Part shown: positions 1 to 7,406 of the stretch, in pieces
Numbering within the stretch: position 1 is the stretch's first letter
Layout of the letters: each line of letters starts with the position of its first letter
Assembly: GCA_050701635.1 (NCBI GenBank)
Contig: JBOGDF010000160.1
Coordinates: 1-12,384, forward strand
DNA length: 12,384 bases
Reading direction: 5' to 3'
Source of the DNA: WHSM01 sp050701635
Lineage (GTDB): Bacteria > Actinomycetota > Actinomycetes > Mycobacteriales > Micromonosporaceae
Position numbers and translations under genes: made by a program
The notes under the pieces: generated by a model
Seen by the model: the letters and a program-made list of their open reading frames with translations, nothing else
What the model was told of the DNA's origin: nothing
Databases searched by the model: none

Positions 1-448
1 GGTGCGGGTCGCGGTAGAGCCCGGCGTCGCGTCCGTCGATGCGGTCCACGTACGCCACGGAGCCGCGTACCAGCAGCGCGACGTGGACCGACGCGCCGAC
101 AGCGTCCCGCAGCGGCAGCAGGTACGGCGAGAGCGCCGCCAGGACGGGCAGCCGCCCCAGGTAGCGCTGCGAGAGGCGTACCAGCTCGGGGCCGAGCCCG
201 TACCGCGAGGAGCGCGGGTCCTGCTCGGCGAGCCCGGCGAGCACCAGGGAGCGCAGCAGCCGGTGCACGGTCGGCACCGACAGCCCGGAGCGGTCCGCGA
301 GGTCGGTGAGCTGCTGGTGGGCGGGTCCTTCGGAGAGCAGGTCGAGGAGCAGCACGGCGTTGCGCACCGTACCGAGGGTGCCGCGGGCATCGGCGACGAC
401 GCCGCGCGGCTCGGCGGCGGCGCCGCGCTGCGCTTCCACTTCTGTCAC
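1..448 (-). CDS. IclR-family transcriptional regulator (partial, C-terminus off the left edge)
   Basis: A GTG start at 448 reads through the left edge of the window, giving the first 149 residues of a protein that is usually about 250. Residues 25-90 form an IclR-type winged helix: a first helix around LGTVRNAVLLLDLL, a helix-turn-helix around residues 45-68 (LTDLADRSGLSVPTVHRLL), and the wing motif SRYGLGPELVRLSQRYL. The start of the effector-binding domain follows (SVHVALLVRGSVAYVDRIDG). The effector pocket lies beyond the edge, so the ligand cannot be guessed. Upstream, the frame closes at a TAG at 488-490 without another good start; the Shine-Dalgarno is weak. The gene is divergent from the ABC importer operon and separated by about 106 bp that contain inverted repeats, so it probably controls that operon. 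Family assignment is firm; the target is inference. Confidence 0.88.
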   Translation of the reverse strand, partial: MTEVEAQRGAAAEPRGVVADARGTLGTVRNAVLLLDLLSEGPAHQQLTDLADRSGLSVPTVHRLLRSLVLAGLAEQDPRSSRYGLGPELVRLSQRYLGRLPVLAALSPYLLPLRDAVGASVHVALLVRGSVAYVDRIDGRDAGLYRDPH

Positions 449-472
449 ACGCGCACCGTACCAACCGGAAGC

Positions 473-514
473 ACGTTTCGAATAGCTCTATTGACTTTCA
501 TATAGTGGAAACGT
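473..514. promoter_or_regulatory. Candidate IclR operator: inverted repeat ACGTTTC-N28-GAAACGT
   Basis: This is the most AT-rich stretch of the window. Seven-base arms ACGTTTC (473-479) and GAAACGT (508-514) are perfect inverse complements, and a few further symmetric matches lie inside them. Two shorter dyads are nested: AATAG-CT-CTATT (481-492) and TTTC-N8-GAAA (496-511). IclR-family proteins commonly bind such dyads in the gap between their own gene and the divergent target operon. The right arm overlaps the spacer and the -10 of the promoter, so binding here would be expected to block or modulate transcription of the importer operon. Binding itself is inference. Confidence 0.5.
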
Positions 515-519
515 AACGT
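491..519 (+). promoter_or_regulatory. Promoter of the ABC importer / CoA-ligase operon (TTGACT-17-TAACGT)
   Basis: A -35 hexamer TTGACT (491-496) and a -10 hexamer TAACGT (514-519, fits TAnnnT) are separated by 17 bases, the usual spacing for a housekeeping sigma factor. Transcription would start near 526, about 29 bases before the GTG at 555. It lies inside the candidate IclR operator. Confidence 0.6.
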
Positions 520-554
520 CCGGATCACGGGGCCGAAACACGACGGAGGGCTGC

Positions 555-1388
555 GTGATCACACGCGAGTACCGCTTCCCGCTCAACGGCAGCACCGTGC
601 ACGCCGGCGCCCCGCTGCTCGAGGTCACCGGCCTCAACCTGCGGTTCGGGGGCGTACGGGCGCTGCACGAGGTCGGGCTGTCCGTGGCCCAGGGCGCGAT
701 CCACGCCGTGATCGGGCCGAACGGCGCCGGCAAGTCCAGCCTGCTCAACTGCGTCTCCGGGCTGTACCGGCCGCAGCAGGGCAAGGTCGTGCTGCACCGT
801 GACGGCGGCACTGTGTCGCTGCTCGGCAAGCGGCCGCACCGGATCGCCCGGCTCGGCGTCGCGCGCTCGTTCCAGAACATCGAGCTGTTCCGGCACCTGA
901 CCGTGCTGGAGAACCTGATGCTCGGCCGGCACATCCACATGAGCCACTCCCTGGCGTCCTCGCTCCTCTGGTACGGCCCCGCCCGCCGCCAGGAGATCCG
1001 GCACCGCGAACTGGTCGAGGAGGTGGTCGATCTGCTGGAGCTCGCCGCGGTACGCCACAAACCCGTCGGCACGCTGGCGTACGGCTACCAGAAGCGGGTC
1101 GAGCTGGGGCGGGCGCTGTGCCTGCAGCCGGCGGTGCTGCTGCTCGACGAGCCGATGGCCGGGATGAACGCCGAGGAGAAGGAGGACGTCGCCCGCTACA
1201 TCCTCGACGTCAACGAGCTGCGCGGCGTCACGGTGGTGCTGATCGAGCACGACATGGACGTCGTCATGGACATCTCGCACCGGGTCACCGTGCTCGACTT
1301 CGGCGAGCTCATCGCCGACGGCACGCCCGGCGAGGTGCGTACCGACCAGCGGGTGATCGATGCGTACCTCGGGGAGGAGATCACATGA
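555..1388 (+). CDS. Branched-chain-amino-acid-type ABC transporter ATP-binding protein (LivG-like)
   Basis: This is one of the two cytoplasmic ATPases of a HAAT/Liv-type importer, 277 aa. Visible motifs are Walker A GPNGAGKS (54-61), Q-loop SFQNIELF (105-112), a signature region LAYGYQKR (174-181), Walker B VLLLDEP (194-200) and the switch His in IEHDMD (His232). The long insert after the Q-loop and the AYG-type signature in place of LSGGQ are normal for LivG; Tyr replaces the first Gln of the usual AYGQQ. About 20 residues precede the ATPase fold. The GTG start at 555 is preceded by GGAGGG at 545-550. The stop TGA overlaps the ATG of the next gene (ATGA), so translation is probably coupled. 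As the first gene of the operon it is directly downstream of the promoter. The importer class is firm; the substrate is not known. Confidence 0.92.
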   Translation: MITREYRFPLNGSTVHAGAPLLEVTGLNLRFGGVRALHEVGLSVAQGAIHAVIGPNGAGKSSLLNCVSGLYRPQQGKVVLHRDGGTVSLLGKRPHRIARLGVARSFQNIELFRHLTVLENLMLGRHIHMSHSLASSLLWYGPARRQEIRHRELVEEVVDLLELAAVRHKPVGTLAYGYQKRVELGRALCLQPAVLLLDEPMAGMNAEEKEDVARYILDVNELRGVTVVLIEHDMDVVMDISHRVTVLDFGELIADGTPGEVRTDQRVIDAYLGEEIT

Positions 1389-3337
1389 CCGCCCCCGAAG
1401 CAGCCGGCGCGACCTTCCCGAAGCTGCTGCGGACGCTCGCCGCCGAGCGGCCGGACGACGTCGCGCTGCAGGAGAAGCGGTACGGCATCTGGCAGCCGCT
1501 GAGCTGGGCCGGCTACCAGCAGCGGGTACGCGACTTCGCCCACGGCCTGGCGTCACTCGGCGTGCGACGCGGTGACGTGGTGGCGGTGCTCGGCGACAAC
1601 CGTCCGGAGTGGCTGATCAGCGAGCTGGCTGCGCAGTGCCTGGGCGCCTGCGTGGTCGGCGTCTACCCGACCAGCATCGGCGAGGAGATCGTGCACATCC
1701 TGTCCACCGGCGAGGTCAGCGTGGTGATCGCCGAGGACCAGGAGCAGGTGGACAAGCTGATCCGGCTCACCGGCCAGCTGCCCGAGCTCGCGCACGTCAT
1801 CTACTACGACCCGCACGGCCTGGAGGGGTACGAGCAGCCGTACCTGCGGAAATTCACCGACGTCGAGGCGGCCGGGCGGGAGTACGGCGCGCAGCGCGAC
1901 GGCTGGCTGGACGCCGAGATCGAGCAGGGCCAGCCCGGCGATCCCGCCGTCATCTGCACCACCTCGGGCACCACCGCCCGCCCCAAGTTGGCGCAGCTCA
2001 GCCACACCAACCTGCTCTCCATGGCCGAGCATCTGACCACCGTGGACACCATCAAACCCGGCTACCGGTACGTCTCCTTCCTGCCCCTGGCGTGGATCGG
2101 CGAACAGATGCTCGGTGTCGCATGTGGACTGTCCGCCGGCCTCACGCTCTCCTTCCCCGAGGACGCGGCGACGGTACGCGCCGATCTGCGCGAGATCGGG
2201 CCGGACGTGATGTTCAGCCCGCCCCGGATCTGGGAGACGATGCTCTCCGAGGTGCAGGTACGCATCGACGAGGCCGGCTGGCTGAAGCGGAAGATCTTCG
2301 GCTGGGCGTACGACGTCGGCGACCGGCACGCCGTACGGCGGGTCAGGGGCGAGGCCCGCGGGCCGGGTCTGCTGCACCGGCTCGCCGACGCGGTCGGGCT
2401 GCGGCCGGTCCGGGACCAGCTCGGACTGACCAGGCTGCGGCGCGGCTACACCGGCGGCGCTCCGCTGTCCCCCGACGTTTTCCGGTTCTTCCAGGCGATC
2501 GGCGTCAACCTGAAGCAGATCTACGGGCAGACCGAGATCTGCGGGATCGCCGTACTGCACCGCGACGACGACGTACGGTTCGCCACCGTCGGCAGCCCGA
2601 TCCCCGGCACCGAGCTGCGGATCGACGACGACGGCGAGATCCTGCTCCGCTCCCCCAGCGTGCTGCGCGGCTACCTGCGCAACGAGGAGGCGACCCGCAA
2701 GGCGGTCGACGCCGAGGGCTGGCTGCACACCGGCGACGCCGGGTACATCGAGGACGGCCACCTGGTGGTGATCGACCGGCAGGCCGACGTGCTCTCGCTG
2801 CCCGACGGCACCCGCTTCTCCGCCGCGTTCATCGAGAACAAGCTGAAGTTCTCCCCGTACGTGGAGGAGGCGGTCAGCTTCCACGGCGAGGCGGGGATCA
2901 CCGCGATCGGCTGCATCGACCCGGCGACGGTCGGCGCGTGGGCCGAGCGCGAGCACCTGTCGTACACCACGTACACCGACCTGGCGGGCAAGCCGGAGAT
3001 CGGTCAACTGGTGGCCGAGGACATCTGGCGCGCCAACTCCGATCTCCCCGAGCCGATCCGGGTACGCCGTTTCGTGCTGCTGCACAAGCAGCTCGACCCG
3101 GACGACGACGAGATCACCCGTACCCGCAAAGTACGCCGCAACGTGGTCTCCGAGCGGTACGCCACGATCATCGCCGCGCTCGACACCGGCGCCGACAGCG
3201 TCGAGGTGAAGACCACGGTGACGTACCAGGACGGGACCCATGTGGACCGGCTGATCCCGCTGCGCATCGTCGATCTGACCGGCTACGCGCCGCCCGCCGG
3301 CCGCCGCCGGCGCCCCGTCTGGAGTGGTCGGGTATGA
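1385..3337 (+). CDS. AMP-binding long-chain acyl-CoA synthetase-like protein
   Basis: A 650-aa member of the ANL (adenylate-forming) superfamily, closest in layout to long-chain fatty-acid-CoA ligases (COG1022 type). It would adenylate a carboxylic acid with ATP and transfer it to CoA. Visible motifs: ATP loop TTSGTTARPKLA (192-203), YGQTE (380-384), TGDAGYIEDG (Asp451), and the catalytic lysine in TRTRKVRR (Lys582). The ATP loop differs from the usual SGTTGxPKG: the first Gly is Ala and the last is Leu, while Ser, the two Thr and the Lys are kept. About 60 residues follow Lys582, including VEVKTTVTYQDG, a tail longer than in plain ligases. The ATG at 1385 overlaps the stop of the LivG-like gene; the open frame extends upstream into that gene but has no better start. 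Sitting between two transporter genes, it likely activates the imported substrate. Chain length or ring specificity cannot be read. Confidence 0.9.
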   Translation: MTAPEAAGATFPKLLRTLAAERPDDVALQEKRYGIWQPLSWAGYQQRVRDFAHGLASLGVRRGDVVAVLGDNRPEWLISELAAQCLGACVVGVYPTSIGEEIVHILSTGEVSVVIAEDQEQVDKLIRLTGQLPELAHVIYYDPHGLEGYEQPYLRKFTDVEAAGREYGAQRDGWLDAEIEQGQPGDPAVICTTSGTTARPKLAQLSHTNLLSMAEHLTTVDTIKPGYRYVSFLPLAWIGEQMLGVACGLSAGLTLSFPEDAATVRADLREIGPDVMFSPPRIWETMLSEVQVRIDEAGWLKRKIFGWAYDVGDRHAVRRVRGEARGPGLLHRLADAVGLRPVRDQLGLTRLRRGYTGGAPLSPDVFRFFQAIGVNLKQIYGQTEICGIAVLHRDDDVRFATVGSPIPGTELRIDDDGEILLRSPSVLRGYLRNEEATRKAVDAEGWLHTGDAGYIEDGHLVVIDRQADVLSLPDGTRFSAAFIENKLKFSPYVEEAVSFHGEAGITAIGCIDPATVGAWAEREHLSYTTYTDLAGKPEIGQLVAEDIWRANSDLPEPIRVRRFVLLHKQLDPDDDEITRTRKVRRNVVSERYATIIAALDTGADSVEVKTTVTYQDGTHVDRLIPLRIVDLTGYAPPAGRRRRPVWSGRV

Positions 3338-3410
3338 GCGAGCGCAGCGAGCGAATCAATGACACAGTGTGCCGCGCTCGCGCGGCCGCCGAGCGAAGCG
3401 AGGTGGGCGA
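3334..3410 (+). repeat. Interspersed AGCGAGCGCAGCGAGCG-type repeat element
   Basis: The element opens with GAGCGAGCGCAGCGAGCG and closes with a related block GAGCGAAGCGAGG, so it has imperfect direct repeats at both ends. Between them are a perfect hairpin GCCGCGC-TC-GCGCGGC (3371-3386) and a small palindrome ACAC-A-GTGT (3362-3370). I recognise this class from Micromonosporaceae genomes, where such units lie between genes in many copies; that is recollection and no second copy is present here. The right block GAGGTG also supplies the Shine-Dalgarno-like sequence for the permease start at 3411. Confidence 0.65.
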
Positions 3411-3414
3411 GTGA
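3334..3414 (+). CDS. Repeat-encoded 26-residue mini-ORF linking two operon genes
   Basis: The frame starts at ATG 3334, which overlaps the stop of the acyl-CoA-synthetase-like gene (ATGA). It ends at TGA 3412-3414, which overlaps the GTG start of the permease gene (GTGA). It begins MSERSERIND and ends AERSEVGE. Nothing suggests a folded product; the sequence is that of the interspersed repeat. The double stop/start overlap suggests it lets ribosomes pass from one gene to the next. Whether a peptide accumulates is unknown. Confidence 0.35.
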   Translation: MSERSERINDTVCRARAAAERSEVGE

Positions 3415-4280
3415 GTCAGTTCATCCAGCTCACTGTGTACGGGCTTGCCAACGGCGCCGTGCTGGCGCTTGCCGCGCTCGGGTTCGTGCTGATCTACAAG
3501 GCGACCAGCGTGATCAACTTCGCGCAGGGCGAGTTCCTGCTGATCGGCGGCTACCTGTTCTACACCTCGTTCGTGATCTTCCAGCTGCCGTGGGCGGCCG
3601 CCGTGGTCGCGGGCGTGATCGCGGCGGCGGCGCTCGGCATCGTGATCGAACGGCTGGTGCTGCGGCCGCTGATCGGCGAGGAGCCGATCTCGGTGATCAT
3701 GGTGACGATCGGGCTCGCCGCGATCCTGCGGGCGGTGGTACAGATGTTCTACGGCACCACGCCGCGCAGCATGCCGGCGGTGCTGCCCACCGGTTCGCTC
3801 GACATCGGCGGCGCGTCGGTGCCGGTCAACCGGCTCTGGGCGATCGTGGTGGCGGCGGTCGTACTCGGCGGCTTCGCGGCGTTCTTCCGCTGGTCCCGGC
3901 ACGGGATCGCGATGCGCGCGGTCGCCGACGACCAGCAGGCGGCGCTGGTGCAAGGCATCTCGGTGCACCGGATCTTCGCGATGGCGTGGGGCATGGCGGC
4001 GGTCAGCGCGCTGCTCGGCGGGATCCTGCTCGCCGACCTCACCGAGGTCAGCCAGAACCTGGTCGGCTTCGGGCTGATCGTGTTCCCGGTGGTGATCCTG
4101 GGCGGGCTCGACTCGATCCCGGGCACCATCGTCGGCGGCCTCACCATCGGGCTGATCAGCCAGTACGCCGAGGGTTTCTCTCCCGGCGCGTCCCAGGTGG
4201 TCCCGTACGTGGCCCTGGTCCTGATCCTGCTGATCCGCCCGTACGGGCTGTTCGGCCAGGTCCGGATCGAGCGGGTCTGA
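3411..4280 (+). CDS. Branched-chain-amino-acid-type ABC transporter permease (LivH-like)
   Basis: A 289-aa polytopic inner-membrane permease, one half of the channel of the Liv/HAAT importer. It begins with hydrophobic QFIQLTVYGLANGAVLALAA, followed by the LivH hallmark GFVLIYKATSVINFAQGEF. The cytoplasmic coupling region near the end reads ILGGLDSIPGTIVGG, the loop that contacts the ATPases in this family. Start choice: the frame is open to a GTG at 3369, but that would add a basic segment encoded by the repeat (PRSRGRRAKRGGR). The GTG at 3411 has GAGGTG about 8 bases upstream and gives the usual LivH N-terminus. It is separated from the previous gene only by the repeat element and is followed by the LivM-like gene after 13 bp. 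Confidence 0.92.
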   Translation: MSQFIQLTVYGLANGAVLALAALGFVLIYKATSVINFAQGEFLLIGGYLFYTSFVIFQLPWAAAVVAGVIAAAALGIVIERLVLRPLIGEEPISVIMVTIGLAAILRAVVQMFYGTTPRSMPAVLPTGSLDIGGASVPVNRLWAIVVAAVVLGGFAAFFRWSRHGIAMRAVADDQQAALVQGISVHRIFAMAWGMAAVSALLGGILLADLTEVSQNLVGFGLIVFPVVILGGLDSIPGTIVGGLTIGLISQYAEGFSPGASQVVPYVALVLILLIRPYGLFGQVRIERV

Positions 4281-4293
4281 GGAGGCAGCACAG

Positions 4294-5355
4294 ATGGCAG
4301 CGACCGCCACCGGCGTCTACCACACCAGCTACCCGTCCGAGCTGCGACTGCGGCACACCAGCGCCGAGAAGACCCGGCTCTGGGTGATCTACGCCGGCCT
4401 GATCGCCATCCCGTTCGTGGTGGAGCCGTACTGGCTGGGGATCGTGAACACGATCGGGATCGCGGTGATCGGCGCGGTCGGGCTGAACATCCTGGTCGGC
4501 TTCACCGGTCAGATCTCGCTCGGCCAGGGCGGCTTCCTCGCCGTCGGCGCCTTCACCTCCGCGCTGCTGTCCACCCGGGCCGGGATGCCGGTGCCGCTGT
4601 CGATCATCGCCGCGGTGCTGGTCACCGCGGGAATCGGCGCCTTCTTCGGTCTGCCGGCGCTGCGGTTGAAGGGGCTGTATCTGGCGATCGCGACGCTGGC
4701 CAGCCAGGAGATCATTCTTTTCGTGGTACGCCGCTGGGGCTGGCTCACCGGCGGTGCGGGCTTCCTCGAGGTGGACCGGCTGACCCTGTTCGGCTTCAAG
4801 GTGCAGCGGTTGTCGTTCGAGTTCACCTGGTACTGGATCATCGCCGGGATCGCCGTACTGGCCGTGCTGGGGGCGCGGAACCTGTTCCGTACCGCGCTGG
4901 GCCGCTCGTTCATGGCGGTACGCGACCAGGACATCGCCGCGTCGGCGATCGGAGTCGACCTGACCCGTACCAAGCTGCTCGCGTTCGCCGTCTCGTCCGG
5001 GTACGTGGGCCTGGCCGGCGCGCTCACCGCGCACTACACCGAAACGGTGACCTGGGAGCGGTTCACGCTCGTAGTCTCCATTCAATATCTCGCGATGATC
5101 ATCGTGGGCGGCCTCGGCAGCGTCGCCGGGGCGGTGTACGGCGCCGCGTTCATCATGCTGCTGCGGCCGTTGCTCGCCGAGCTGGCCGAGTGGCTCAAGC
5201 CGTACGTGCCGTTTCTCGCCGACCAGCTGCCCGCGTTCCAGGTGGCGGCGTTCGGCCTGGTGATCGTGCTGTTCCTGCTCTTCGAGCCGCGGGGGCTCGA
5301 CCGTATCTGGCAACGGGTCAAGGACTACGTACGGTTCTGGCCCTTCCGTTACTGA
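4294..5355 (+). CDS. Branched-chain-amino-acid-type ABC transporter permease (LivM-like)
   Basis: A 353-aa second permease of the importer. About 30 polar N-terminal residues precede the first membrane segment. Family motifs: NILVGFTGQISLGQGGF (65-81), GLYLAIATLASQEI (127-140), the cytoplasmic RDQDIAASAIGVD (from 210) and the ATPase-coupling loop VGGLGSVAGA (271-280). The ATG at 4294 has a strong GAGGAGG 8 bases upstream, starting in the stop codon region of the LivH-like gene. It should pair with the LivH-like subunit to form the membrane channel. The length is ordinary for LivM and no defect is visible. Confidence 0.92.
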   Translation: MAATATGVYHTSYPSELRLRHTSAEKTRLWVIYAGLIAIPFVVEPYWLGIVNTIGIAVIGAVGLNILVGFTGQISLGQGGFLAVGAFTSALLSTRAGMPVPLSIIAAVLVTAGIGAFFGLPALRLKGLYLAIATLASQEIILFVVRRWGWLTGGAGFLEVDRLTLFGFKVQRLSFEFTWYWIIAGIAVLAVLGARNLFRTALGRSFMAVRDQDIAASAIGVDLTRTKLLAFAVSSGYVGLAGALTAHYTETVTWERFTLVVSIQYLAMIIVGGLGSVAGAVYGAAFIMLLRPLLAELAEWLKPYVPFLADQLPAFQVAAFGLVIVLFLLFEPRGLDRIWQRVKDYVRFWPFRY

Positions 5356-5368
5356 CCGGAGGCACCAC

Positions 5369-6550
5369 ATGAAACTCAGAACATTCACCGCTGGCCTCGC
5401 CGTGGGGCTGCTCGGGTTGACCGCGTGCGGTGGCCCTGGCGGCGGCACCGGCGAGGGCGAGGACATCGTGATCGGGGTGATCGCCGACCTGACCGGCGCC
5501 ACCGCCGACGTCGGCAAGCCGTACAACGAGGGGATGCTGGCGTACGTCGACAAGCTGAACGCCGACGGCGGCATCGAGGGACGCAAGATCAAGGCGCTGT
5601 CGGAGGACTACGCGTACGAGGTCCCCAACGCCGAGGAGAAGTACAAGAAGTACGTCGCCCAGGGCGCCGTCGCGATCCAGGGCTGGGGCACCGGCGACTC
5701 CGAGGCGCTGCGCAAGAAGGTGGCCGACGACGAGCTGCCGTTCATGTCCGCGTCGTACGCCGAGCCGCTGACCGATCCGAAGGAGTCGCCGTACAACTTC
5801 GTGGTGGCGCCCACGTACTCCGACCAGATGCGGGTGGCGCTGGACTACGTGGCCGCGCAGGACCCGAAGGCGCAGGTGGCGGTCTTCCACCACGACTCGC
5901 CGTTCGGGCTGGCGCCGGTCGGCGACGGCCAGAAGTGGATCGGTGAGCAGAGCTACCAGCTCGGCTACAAGGCGTACGCCATGCCGAAGGGCGCCACCGA
6001 CTTCGTCGGGCTGCTGCAGCAGGCGAGGGCGCAGAAGGCGAAGTACATCGTGGTCCAGAACGTCTCGAGTCCGGCGGCGACGCTGGCTAAGGACATCGCG
6101 GCGCAGAAGCTGGACATGAAGATCATCTGTCTCAACTGGTGCTCCGACGAGCTGTTCATCAGCACCGCCGCGGACGCCGCCAACGGCCACCTGATGGTGC
6201 AGCCGTTCGCGCCGCCGACCGCTGAGAAGCCCGGCCACAAGGCGGTCAAGGACTACTGCGACTCCAAGAACATCGACCTCAACGCCAAGGGTCTGCACTA
6301 CGTGCAGGGCTGGTACACGATGCACGTGATGGCCGAGGGCATCCGCAAGGTGCTCAAGGCCGGCGATGAGCTGACCGGCGCGAACATCCGCAAGGCGCTC
6401 GAGGGGTTGGGCGAGGTCGACACCGGCGGCGTGATCGGGCCGGTGAAGTTCTCCGCCGACAGCCACCGCGGCTCCACCTCCACCGGCATGTACGAGGTGA
6501 AGGACGGCGCGATGTCCGAGCTGGCCGCGAACGTGACGCCGAAGGCCTGA
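5369..6550 (+). CDS. ABC transporter substrate-binding lipoprotein (LivK-like, periplasmic-binding fold type I)
   Basis: A 393-aa extracytoplasmic receptor of the importer. A lipoprotein signal peptide is clear: positively charged MKLR, a hydrophobic stretch, and the lipobox LTAC with Cys20, followed by a Gly-rich linker. The mature part starts like a Peripla_BP_6 protein: DIVIGVIADLTGATADVGKP, then GGIEGRKIKAL. The C-terminal region (GLHYVQGWYTMHVMAEGIRK, then a GANIRKALEGLG helix) also fits this family. It captures the substrate outside the membrane and delivers it to the two permeases. GGAGG lies 6 bases before the ATG. Binding proteins of this fold bind amino acids, urea, aromatic acids and other small acids, so the ligand is open; the flanking CoA ligases favour a carboxylic acid without amino group (inference). 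Confidence 0.92.
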   Translation: MKLRTFTAGLAVGLLGLTACGGPGGGTGEGEDIVIGVIADLTGATADVGKPYNEGMLAYVDKLNADGGIEGRKIKALSEDYAYEVPNAEEKYKKYVAQGAVAIQGWGTGDSEALRKKVADDELPFMSASYAEPLTDPKESPYNFVVAPTYSDQMRVALDYVAAQDPKAQVAVFHHDSPFGLAPVGDGQKWIGEQSYQLGYKAYAMPKGATDFVGLLQQARAQKAKYIVVQNVSSPAATLAKDIAAQKLDMKIICLNWCSDELFISTAADAANGHLMVQPFAPPTAEKPGHKAVKDYCDSKNIDLNAKGLHYVQGWYTMHVMAEGIRKVLKAGDELTGANIRKALEGLGEVDTGGVIGPVKFSADSHRGSTSTGMYEVKDGAMSELAANVTPKA

Positions 6551-6552
6551 TC

Positions 6553-7395
6553 ATGACCACCACCGCGACCACGTCGGGCGCCGCCTCCGCGGCGCCCGGC
6601 GAGGCCGGCCGCGACCTGCTCGGCGTCAACAACCTCGAAGTCATCTACGACGAGGTGATCCTGGTGCTGCGCGGCCTGTCGCTGGCGGTGCCGGAGGGCC
6701 AGATCGTGGCGCTGCTCGGCTCCAACGGCGCCGGCAAGTCCACCACCCTGAAGGCGATCTGCGGGCTGCTGCCGACCGAACACGGCGAGGTCACCGACGG
6801 CAACCTGGTCTTCGACGGCGCCGACATCACCCGGCTGGCGCCCGCCGCCCGGGTACGCCGCGGCATCGCGCTGGTGATGGAGGGCCGCCGGGTCTTCGAG
6901 CACCTCACGGTGCACGAGAACCTGGTCGCCGGTGGCTACAGCCGCGGCCGGCACGCCGACTTCGAGCGGGTGTACGAATTCCTGCCGCGGCTGGCCGCGC
7001 TGCGGACCCGTACCGCCGGATATCTGTCGGGGGGTGAGCAGCAGATGCTGGCGATCGGCCGCGCGCTGATGTCTTCGCCCCGGCTGTTGATGCTCGACGA
7101 GCCGTCGCTGGGGTTGGCGCCGCTGCTGGTGGAGGAGGTGTTCGGGATCATCCGGCGGCTCAACACCGAGCTCGGGCTGACCGCGCTGGTGGTGGAGCAG
7201 AACGCCACCCGTGCCCTGGAGGTGGCGCACCGCGGCTACATCATGGAGCAGGGCCGGATCGTGCTGGAAGGCAGCGCCGCCGAGCTGTCCGAGAACCCGG
7301 ACGTCAAGGAGTTCTACCTGGGGCTCGGGGAGAGCGGCGGCAAGAAGAGCTACCGCGACGTGAAGCACTACAAGCGTCGCAAGCGGTGGCTGTAG
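6553..7395 (+). CDS. Branched-chain-amino-acid-type ABC transporter ATP-binding protein (LivF-like)
   Basis: The second ATPase of the importer, 280 aa. Motifs: Walker A GSNGAGKS (56-63), ALVMEGRRVFEHLTV at the Q-loop with Glu in the usual LivF place, signature LSGGEQQ (158-164), Walker B LLMLDEPS (178-185) and VVEQN with Gln216 where other ABC ATPases have the switch His; the last two are typical of LivF. Two parts are not typical: an Ala/Thr-rich N-terminus of about 20 residues, and a basic C-terminal tail KKSYRDVKHYKRRKRWL (264-280) beyond the normal end FYLGLGE. Only 2 bp separate it from the receptor gene; GAAGG near the end of that gene can serve as its ribosome site. Confidence 0.92.
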   Translation: MTTTATTSGAASAAPGEAGRDLLGVNNLEVIYDEVILVLRGLSLAVPEGQIVALLGSNGAGKSTTLKAICGLLPTEHGEVTDGNLVFDGADITRLAPAARVRRGIALVMEGRRVFEHLTVHENLVAGGYSRGRHADFERVYEFLPRLAALRTRTAGYLSGGEQQMLAIGRALMSSPRLLMLDEPSLGLAPLLVEEVFGIIRRLNTELGLTALVVEQNATRALEVAHRGYIMEQGRIVLEGSAAELSENPDVKEFYLGLGESGGKKSYRDVKHYKRRKRWL

Positions 7396-7406
7396 GGGGT
7401 GTGCCC

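Noticed and set aside
1553..3241. A 562-codon open frame on the minus strand opposite the acyl-CoA-synthetase-like gene
   Set aside because: Its translation is low-complexity Val/Asp/Gly/Arg-rich with no family motif, while the plus strand encodes a clear enzyme. It is a product of the high-GC codon pattern. The same holds for the long minus frames at 525-1556, 3168-4310, 4156-5592 and 5318-6466, and the plus frame at 8709-10463.
3369..3410. Extended start for the LivH-like permease at GTG 3369
   Set aside because: It would add 14 repeat-encoded, highly basic residues before a normal N-terminus, and GTG 3411 has better ribosome-site spacing.
1609..3414. A plus-strand frame of 601 codons overlapping the ligase gene and ending in the repeat mini-ORF
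   Set aside because: Only its last 26 codons correspond to anything with plausible signals; the rest is an Arg/Ala-rich shadow of the ligase frame.
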